This document shows, one piece after another, positions 14,003-19,235 of a stretch of DNA of 19,235 nt. This DNA comes from Gammaproteobacteria bacterium (lineage in GTDB: Bacteria > Gemmatimonadota > Gemmatimonadetes > Longimicrobiales > Gaopeijiaceae). How positions within the stretch are numbered: the first letter of the stretch is position 1; each line of letters opens with the position of its first letter. The notes under the pieces are model-generated. The model ran no database searches. It saw only the letters and a list, made by a program, of their open reading frames with translations, and was not told the origin of the DNA. The position numbers and the translations under genes are program-made. The DNA is taken from contig JAHEKL010000013.1 in assembly GCA_024638345.1 (NCBI GenBank), positions 1 to 19,235 of the forward strand. Reading direction: 5' to 3'.

Positions 14003-14020
14003 GCGCAGGCGCCACGCTCA
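14000..14020. terminator. Small hairpin joining two convergent stop codons
   Basis: TGAGCG (14000-14005) pairs with CGCTCA (14015-14020). The outer bases are the stop codons of the cytochrome-like gene (plus strand) and the PQQ dehydrogenase (minus strand), and the 9-nt loop itself contains GGCGCC. As the whole 15-nt gap between convergent genes is within it, a bidirectional terminator is plausible. There is no T-run and the stem is short. Confidence 0.3.
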
Positions 14021-15739
14021 CTCCTCCGGGAAGGGCGCGTCCGCGTCGAGGGCGAAGGTCCAGACCCGACCGGCCCCTTGGTCGCCCCCCGGTCCCGACA
14101 GGATCGTCACATACTGACGACCGTCGAGCTCGTAGGTGATCGGGGTGGCAGGTCCTGGGGCGAGCTCCATCTCCCAGAGGCGCTCGCCGGTCGTCGCGTC
14201 CAGGGCATAGAAGACCCCCTCCTCCGTCGCGCTGAAGACCAGGTTGCCGGCCGTGGTCATGGTGCCGCCGTTTCTGGACCCGGCATGTGGGATCCGCCAA
14301 AGCTCCTGGCGGGTCACCGGATCGATCGCGGCCAGAAAGCCGCGCGGCTCGGGAAGCTCCGGGGGATTCGGTCGGTCGCCGCCGCCGCCCGTCCCGAGGT
14401 TGAAGCGACCCGGGACCGGCTCGAACTCCGTGTTCACACGGTAGAAGGACTGGTTGTGCTGGCCCGGGAGATAGACCAAGCCCGTATCCGGATTCCACGA
14501 CATGGGGTTCCAGTTGTGGGCCCCCCGGGGTCCGGGAGAGAGCCACACACCCGTCGGATCGTAGCGGGCCTCCGGAACCTCGATCGGGCGGCCCGTCTCC
14601 ATGTCGACCTCGTAGGCCCAGGTGACGTGTCCGAACGCTTCCGCCGAGAGCAGCTCGCCGGTGATGCGGTCGAGCACGTAGAAGAAGCCGTTCTTGGGCG
14701 CCTGCATCAGCACCTGGCGCTCCTGTCCGTCGATCGCGATGTCGGCCAGGATGATGTTCTGGACTGCGGTGTAATCCCAGTCGTCCCCGGGGGTGGTCTG
14801 ATAGTACCAGACGATCTCACCGCTGTCCGCATCGAGGGCCAGGATCGACGAGAGATACAGGTTGTCTCCCACACCATCGCTTCGATGCTCGCGACTCCAC
14901 GGAGCCCCGTTTCCGGTCCCGATGTAGAAGAGGTTGGCGTCGGGGTCGAAGGCCATGCCGTCCCAAACGGTCCCGCCCCCTCCCAGGTCCCACCAGTTTC
15001 CCTGCCAGGTCTGCGCCGCGAACTCCATGGCTGGGGACTCGAAGCCGAGAGCCGGATTCCCAGGCACCGTATAGGTGCGCCAGGCCTCCTCGCCGGTCTC
15101 CGCGTCGTAGGCGGTCACGTAGCCGCGCACGCCGAACTCGGCCCCGCTGTTTCCGATGATGACGTTCCCGTTCGCGATCCGTGGGGCCATGGTCACGCTG
15201 TACTCACCACCGACCGGAGTCGTCTGCTGGACCCAGACGACGTTGCCTGTCTCCGCGTCGAGCGCAACCAGACGCCCATCCAGGAGACCCGCGTAGACCT
15301 TGCCGTCGTAGAGCGCCGGTCCTCGATTGACGGGCCCACAGCACACGCTGGGCCCGCTATTCGCCCTTCCACCCTGGACGATTGCGGGATCCCACTTCCA
15401 GATCTCTTCGCCGGTGCGGGCGTCGACCGCGAACACGACGCTCCAGATGCCGGTGCCGTAGAGCACTCCGTCGGAGACGAGCGGCGTGGCCTCGAGACGA
15501 CCCTGATAGCTCTCGATGTCCCAGGACCAGGCGAGACCGAGGCGATCCACATTGGTCGCATCGATCTGGTCGAGTGGGCTGTAGTACGTTTCCGCCGGGT
15601 CCCGGCCGTGGGACAACCATTCACGCGGGTCGGCCTCACGGAGCGCCGCGTCGTCCACGACGCTGCGCTGAGCCGAAAGAGGACCGTGGACGAGGAGCGG
15701 TGGGAGGAGGACCGCGAGTGTCAGGGCGAGCCGCTTCAT
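14018..15739 (-). CDS. PQQ-dependent alcohol dehydrogenase-type quinoprotein, single domain without cytochrome c
   Basis: A 573-residue periplasmic quinoprotein with a signal peptide ending LSA-Q (about residue 23). The eight-bladed propeller is visible from repeated A-x-D-A-x-T-G-E-x-x-W docking motifs. Active-site features are complete: the vicinal Cys133-Cys134, metal ligands Glu201 and Asn277, and catalytic Asp322 in WDYT. Residue 324, two after the Asp, is Thr; lanthanide (XoxF-type) enzymes have Asp there, so a calcium enzyme is predicted. The sequence ends at FPEE with no CxxCH, unlike type II quinohemoprotein ADHs whose propeller it resembles, so a separate cytochrome c or other carrier must take the electrons. 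The substrate is probably an alcohol or aldehyde. The start is ATG 15739 with GAGGT upstream. No PQQ synthesis genes are in the window. Confidence 0.93.
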   Translation of the reverse strand: MKRLALTLAVLLPPLLVHGPLSAQRSVVDDAALREADPREWLSHGRDPAETYYSPLDQIDATNVDRLGLAWSWDIESYQGRLEATPLVSDGVLYGTGIWSVVFAVDARTGEEIWKWDPAIVQGGRANSGPSVCCGPVNRGPALYDGKVYAGLLDGRLVALDAETGNVVWVQQTTPVGGEYSVTMAPRIANGNVIIGNSGAEFGVRGYVTAYDAETGEEAWRTYTVPGNPALGFESPAMEFAAQTWQGNWWDLGGGGTVWDGMAFDPDANLFYIGTGNGAPWSREHRSDGVGDNLYLSSILALDADSGEIVWYYQTTPGDDWDYTAVQNIILADIAIDGQERQVLMQAPKNGFFYVLDRITGELLSAEAFGHVTWAYEVDMETGRPIEVPEARYDPTGVWLSPGPRGAHNWNPMSWNPDTGLVYLPGQHNQSFYRVNTEFEPVPGRFNLGTGGGGDRPNPPELPEPRGFLAAIDPVTRQELWRIPHAGSRNGGTMTTAGNLVFSATEEGVFYALDATTGERLWEMELAPGPATPITYELDGRQYVTILSGPGGDQGAGRVWTFALDADAPFPEE

Positions 15740-15880
15740 GAAGACCTCGTATGGAGTTTCGATTCCCTCAGGGGAGCACCCGGGGCAGGGCGAGCAAGAG
15801 ATGCGGGTCGGGTATTCGTGTCAACGTGCCCTGACCGCCTGGAATCTCCTACAAGTCAGGACACGATCCGATCCCTCTCC

Positions 15881-15898
15881 GGCCGGTCCGGACCGGCC
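15881..15898. repeat. 18-bp perfect GC palindrome between divergent genes
   Basis: GGCCGGTCC (15881-15889) is followed directly by its exact complement GGACCGGCC (15890-15898). It lies in the 228-nt divergent region between the PQQ dehydrogenase and the phospholipase C-like gene, about 70 nt before the latter's start. Without a spacer it cannot fold into a tight hairpin to its centre, so a dimeric protein-binding site is more natural than a terminator. In GC-rich DNA short palindromes arise by chance, but 18 exact bases is long. The rest of the region (15740-15967) shows no clear promoter pair. Confidence 0.5.
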
Positions 15899-15967
15899 TC
15901 CGGATTCACGGGCGCGCGCTCACCGGGTGAGGATCCGCCGGTCCTCGAGTGGGTAGGAGCCGCCGTC

Positions 15968-16954
15968 ATGCCCTGCGCCACGATTCACCTCGTTCTCGCC
16001 GACTGCGTGCTCGAAGACTGGCGACGGGATCCCGGTCCGTCTCCGTTCGACGTGACGCGGCGCGAGCTGCGGGAAGCATTCCTCCACGGGGCGCTCGCCC
16101 CGGACATGGGGTTCATTCCCGGGACCGACCGGTTCGTCTCGGAGCTGGCGCACTACCTGCGGCCGGCGAAGCTGACCCGCGCCCTCGGTGAGGCGGCTGC
16201 AGGCGCCGTCGACGAGGCATTCTCGTGGGGATGGGTGACCCACGTTCTCGGGGACGTGGAGATCCACCCCATCGTAGGGCGAGCGGTGGGCGAGCGGCTT
16301 TACGGAGACCGAGCCCGCAGGGTCGATGCCGAGGAGGACGTGGCCACCCACGTCAGCACCGAGGTCGGTCTCGATATCGCGTTCCTTCGGAAGAATCCGA
16401 AGGTCTCCCGACCCCCGAGCGCGCTGCACTTCGACCGGGACCGGATCCGTCACCTGAGCGAAGCGCTGACACGCACGTACGAGATCGGTTGGGACTCCGG
16501 CACGCTTCTCCGGGGACATGAGACGGCCGTCCGTATGTGTCGTCGTTGGCCTGCGGCGCTGCGTGCGGTCGGGTGGGGGGCCTCCGCACCCCGATCAGCT
16601 GGGCGTAGGGTTGCCCGGGGGGTCGCCGCGGCGCCCTTCGGACTGCTCGCTCGGTTGTCGAAGTCGGGCTCACCGGCGCGCGGATTCCTCAGACCCGTTC
16701 TGCCGCCGGAGTGGATGGTCCGCGAAGTGGAGTCGGTGATAGAAGCGTTCCCCGGCATGGTCCGCGAGGTGGTGCGAAACGGGTTTCCCTCGATCCCCGA
16801 GCGGAATCTCGAGACCGGTGGGCCTGCGGGCCCGGGAAAGGGACATTTCGCCTCGGACGTCGTGGCGCGGAAGCTCGAGCAGGTGCGAAACGGAGAGACC
16901 TCGCCCGGCGGCACGAGCGCGCTCGATCCCCGAGCGGGTCAGGCTTCCTCGTAG
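15968..16954 (+). CDS. Zinc-dependent phospholipase C family protein
   Basis: A 328-residue protein of the zinc-dependent phospholipase C/S1-nuclease-like helical family. The N-terminal 140 residues hold the metal-ligand pattern: His7 in the opening ATIHL, His40 and Asp45 in FLHGALAPD, His62 in ELAHY, His92, Asp96 and His100 in WVTHVLGDVEIHP, then His128, Glu132 and Asp136. Most candidate ligands of a tri-zinc site are therefore present. There is no signal peptide; the family's Met-Pro start is kept and the protein seems cytoplasmic, unlike secreted clostridial PLC. The C-terminal half (150-328) is basic and less conserved in appearance. ATG 15968 has GGAG at 15955-15958. The frame is open much further upstream, but that part is antisense to the PQQ gene. 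It overlaps the permease gene tail-to-tail by 16 nt. Real substrates of such cytoplasmic members are unknown. Confidence 0.77.
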   Translation: MPCATIHLVLADCVLEDWRRDPGPSPFDVTRRELREAFLHGALAPDMGFIPGTDRFVSELAHYLRPAKLTRALGEAAAGAVDEAFSWGWVTHVLGDVEIHPIVGRAVGERLYGDRARRVDAEEDVATHVSTEVGLDIAFLRKNPKVSRPPSALHFDRDRIRHLSEALTRTYEIGWDSGTLLRGHETAVRMCRRWPAALRAVGWGASAPRSAGRRVARGVAAAPFGLLARLSKSGSPARGFLRPVLPPEWMVREVESVIEAFPGMVREVVRNGFPSIPERNLETGGPAGPGKGHFASDVVARKLEQVRNGETSPGGTSALDPRAGQASS

Positions 16955-19023
16955 CGGTGCCGCAGATCGATGATTCCCTGGGGCTCCCCGAGGATCGTCA
17001 GCCGGTCGCCGGTTTCGATCTGTGTGCTACCGTGGGGGACTACCAGTTCCGTCCCCCGGCGGATCATGGCGACCAATGCGCTCTCGGGCAGGTCGATGTC
17101 CCGGATCGCCCTCCCGACCAGCACCTCGCTCGGATGATCCGCACGGACGTCCAATACACACATCCTCTCGTCGCGAAGCATGACTTCGCGGAGCTCCTGC
17201 TCGTCGCCGGCTTTCAGCCACTCCTCCAGAAACGTCTCGTCGTCCACGCGCGCAGCGATCTGAGCGAGAATCCGGAGGTGAAGCCCGGGGTCGGACTCGG
17301 GGCTGGCTAGGAAGAAGCCAGCCTGGATCGGTCGGTCGGGCTGAGGCATGGGCGAGCCGATATCGACGTCGATGTGGATGGTCTGTCGGGCGCGGACGAG
17401 GACCACCGAGGGCTCGGGGAGAGCGGGAAGGCGGAGGTGAGGGAGGATGGCTCCGTGGGCCGTGGGCGTCTTGCCCGAGATCGTGCAGGAGAGGAATCCC
17501 TCGCTCAGCGGCGTCTCGGGAATACGGAACTCCTCGGACATGGCGCCGGACACCTTCGAAACGATCTCGGTGAACCCCACGGGCTCCCTGAAGTCGATCA
17601 CCCGCGCCCTGGTGATCAGCTCCTCGAAGGGGTCGGCCGCCCTGAGTCCCTTCTCCCGTAGGATCTCGCGAAGCTCCCGTTCCAGACCCGGGTCCCTCTG
17701 GCGACCGAGCCGCTCGAAGACATGGTAGATGGCCCCCTCACGCATCACGCGGTCCCGCGCATAGTAGGTGTACCACACCACGCCCAGCATCACGAAACCT
17801 CCGCTGAGAAGCGTGGCGAGCCACCCCATCTCGAGAATGATCGGGAAGGGAAGAAGAATCCCGAGCACTTGGATCCAAGGGTAGAACGGCGAGCGAAAAC
17901 CTGGGTCGTACGAAGGGATCCGACTCTCCCGCATGACGAGGACCGCCAGACAGCTCAGCGCGAACATGATGAGAGCGAACGCCCCCGCGAGCTCCGCGAT
18001 ATGGGTCGGGTCGAACAAGGTCAGCGCACCGACCACCAGGGCGACGGTCGCAAAGATCGCCACGTGAGGGGTTCGCCATGCGCTGAGCAGCCTGAGCACC
18101 CTGGGAAGCATGTGGTCGCGACTCATCGCCCAGGGGTAGCGGCTCGCGCTCAGGATGCCGGCGTTCGCCACCGACGAGAACGAGACGATGGCCGCCATCG
18201 TCATCACCGCGGCGCCCACGGGCCCGAAGAGGCTTTCGGCCAGCGTCGCTGCGGGGGTAAGGTCTCCTCCGTTCGCCGTCAACGCATCCACCCCGACGAC
18301 CGAAACCATCACCCAGGTTCCCACGACGTAGGCGACGATCGCGGTGAGGAAGGCCAGAGCGACTCCGAGGGGGATGTTTCGCTCCGGGTCCCGGACCTCC
18401 TCGGAGAGAGACGCCACCTTGATGAGCCCCATGAACGAGACGATCACGAGACCGACGGTCGCGAGGAAGGAATCCATGTCCCGGGGCAGAAGTCCCCCCA
18501 CTCCACTCGGGGCGGCGCGAGGGAGCCCGCCCACGATGAACCAGCCCAAGACCAGCAGCAGCGCGGAGGTGAGGACGAGCTGGAACGAGCCGACCTTCTT
18601 CGCCCCGAGCAGATTGAGGACTCCGAAAGCGATCGCGAAGCCGACGGAGATCGGTCCGACGGGGGCGTTCGGGGCGTAGAGCGCGAGGTATGCTCCGATC
18701 CCAACCAGGGCGAAGGCCGATTTGAGGATGAGGGTGATCCACGTCCCCAGCCCGGCGACGGTGCCGAGGAGCGGGCCCATGCTGCGGTCGACGAAGTAGT
18801 AGATTCCGCCGGCTCTGGGCATCGCCGTCGCCAGCTCGACCTGGCTGAGGAGCCCCGGAACCAGACACAGACCTGCCACTAGATAGGCCGTCGGGATCGC
18901 ACTTCCCCCGGAGATCGCCGCGAGTCCGGGTAGCAGGAAGAAGCCGGTGCTGAGGGTCGCACCGGTCGCCACGGCATAGACGTCCAGCAGGCCGAGCGCC
19001 TTCTTCAGACCGCGAGCTGCCAT
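16939..19023 (-). CDS. APC-superfamily permease with C-terminal EIIA-like and RCK_C (TrkA_C) domains
   Basis: A 694-residue inner-membrane transporter. Residues 1-425 form an amino acid/polyamine/cation permease with about 12 helices and the helix-1 glycine motif GATLSTGFFLLPG (21-33). A linker with charged helices (425-465) leads to a domain at about 470-615 that resembles a type-2 PTS EIIA (EIIA-Ntr) fold, with His529 in ILPHLRLP at the place of the phospho-acceptor His and a matching LHLRILAQIAARVDD helix. The last domain (about 622-694) is RCK_C/TrkA_C-like, with VGRAIRDIDLPESALVAMIRRG and ETGDRLTILG, a ligand-sensing domain known in potassium and other ion transporters. Transport may therefore be gated by a small ligand and perhaps by phosphorylation. 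ATG 19023 has a GGGGGAGG ribosome site upstream. The substrate is not evident. The 3' end overlaps the phospholipase gene by 16 nt. Confidence 0.9.
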   Translation of the reverse strand: MAARGLKKALGLLDVYAVATGATLSTGFFLLPGLAAISGGSAIPTAYLVAGLCLVPGLLSQVELATAMPRAGGIYYFVDRSMGPLLGTVAGLGTWITLILKSAFALVGIGAYLALYAPNAPVGPISVGFAIAFGVLNLLGAKKVGSFQLVLTSALLLVLGWFIVGGLPRAAPSGVGGLLPRDMDSFLATVGLVIVSFMGLIKVASLSEEVRDPERNIPLGVALAFLTAIVAYVVGTWVMVSVVGVDALTANGGDLTPAATLAESLFGPVGAAVMTMAAIVSFSSVANAGILSASRYPWAMSRDHMLPRVLRLLSAWRTPHVAIFATVALVVGALTLFDPTHIAELAGAFALIMFALSCLAVLVMRESRIPSYDPGFRSPFYPWIQVLGILLPFPIILEMGWLATLLSGGFVMLGVVWYTYYARDRVMREGAIYHVFERLGRQRDPGLERELREILREKGLRAADPFEELITRARVIDFREPVGFTEIVSKVSGAMSEEFRIPETPLSEGFLSCTISGKTPTAHGAILPHLRLPALPEPSVVLVRARQTIHIDVDIGSPMPQPDRPIQAGFFLASPESDPGLHLRILAQIAARVDDETFLEEWLKAGDEQELREVMLRDERMCVLDVRADHPSEVLVGRAIRDIDLPESALVAMIRRGTELVVPHGSTQIETGDRLTILGEPQGIIDLRHRYEEA

Positions 19024-19235
19024 GCGGGTGCACCTCCCCCTCTTGAACCGGTGTTACGGGGGGCGACGGCAGGTCCGTAGGGGCGCAGTTCTGCCGGTAG
19101 CCTCGCGCGAGACCAATGTTATATGTTACGGCCCCCTCGAGGCCACGCCGAGGATTCGCGAGTCCTCTTTTCGGTGGTCGGGCGGGCAGACGGATGGAGG
19201 TGCCTCGAAGCGCTGAAGCCCGAAATAGTCCACGG
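19024..19235. promoter_or_regulatory. Upstream region of the permease gene, otherwise non-coding
   Basis: This stretch carries the permease ribosome site next to 19024 and an AT-rich patch; read on the minus strand TATAAC (19118-19123) is a possible -10 box, without a good -35. A stem-loop, GAGGA (19150-19154) with TCCTC (19163-19167), is followed on the plus strand by four T (19168-19171) and looks like a weak terminator, though no plus-strand gene precedes it. No coding frame with recognisable content reaches the right edge. Confidence 0.35.

Noticed and set aside
14078..15967. Long upstream extension of the phospholipase C-like frame
   Set aside because: It is antisense to the PQQ dehydrogenase, whose motifs are complete; the phospholipase family begins exactly at the MPCATIHL start at 15968, which has its own ribosome site.
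17722..19033. Long frames on both strands inside the permease gene
   Set aside because: Both are shadows of the permease: they are Arg/Asp/His-rich with no motif, while the chosen frame has APC helices and a ribosome site.
19150..19171. A tRNA T-arm-like sequence (GAGGATTCGCGAGTCCTC)
   Set aside because: The loop has eight bases, the conserved A58 and C61 positions do not match, and no acceptor, D or anticodon arm can be laid around it.
1..19235. Mobile elements, CRISPR arrays or a defence island
   Set aside because: I saw no regularly spaced repeats, terminal inverted repeats flanking a transposase, integrase, toxin-antitoxin pair or restriction gene; the genes look like chromosomal housekeeping and accessory metabolism.

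Overview
The window is a GC-rich, densely packed piece of a Gram-negative chromosome. It carries fourteen recognisable protein genes, one of them cut by the left edge. I saw no rRNA, tRNA, CRISPR array, transposase, integrase or phage gene. A C-terminal Phe beta-barrel protein, a lipobox lipoprotein and several Sec signal peptides show a two-membrane envelope. The gene mix (DUF6351 lipoprotein, PQQ dehydrogenase, NIPSNAP, two-part sodium/solute symporter, permease with regulatory tail) and frequent GTG/TTG starts would fit an environmental lineage such as Gemmatimonadota. That placement is inference, and the window has no phylogenetic marker to settle it.

Layout. 1-2283 (minus): a NIPSNAP-domain secreted protein followed by a NosR-type flavin/iron-sulfur membrane protein that runs off the left edge. 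2511-4809 (plus): a KpsS/KpsC-like capsule glycosyltransferase and a membrane-anchored M23 (LytM) endopeptidase. 4813-5610 (minus): a phosphatidylserine-synthase-like membrane protein whose catalytic aspartates are partly lost. 5827-7769 (plus): a DUF4212 small subunit overlapping a sodium/solute symporter. 7988-10222 (plus): a large DUF6351 lipoprotein with an alpha/beta-hydrolase nucleophile motif. 10327-14002 (plus): a four-gene operon behind a near-canonical Fur-type operator. 14018-15739 (minus): a secreted PQQ-dependent dehydrogenase. 15968-16954 (plus): a zinc-dependent phospholipase C-family protein. 16939-19023 (minus): an APC permease fused to EIIA-like and RCK_C-like domains. 19024-19235: non-coding.

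The most interesting unit is the operon at 10327-14002. Its four proteins are ApbE (which covalently attaches FMN to target Thr residues), an outer-membrane porin-like barrel, an exported FMN-binding protein carrying the ApbE target motif, and a small four-helix membrane protein with His pairs placed for two b hemes. Three of the junctions are overlaps or an 11-nt gap. A 19-bp perfect palindrome of Fur-box type sits between a TTGACA promoter and the first start codon. The simplest reading is an iron-responsive electron path: quinol, then di-heme b protein, then covalent periplasmic FMN, then an acceptor (perhaps ferric iron) admitted through the porin. The NosR-like protein at the left edge carries a second, canonical flavinylation motif, so the same ApbE may serve both.

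The genes are closely packed: convergent pairs are separated by 3 nt (4809/4813), 15 nt (14002/14018), or overlap by 16 nt (16939-16954). The intergenic stretches hold several strong inverted repeats, including a perfect 11-bp-arm hairpin at 5703-5729 and an 18-bp palindrome at 15881-15898.
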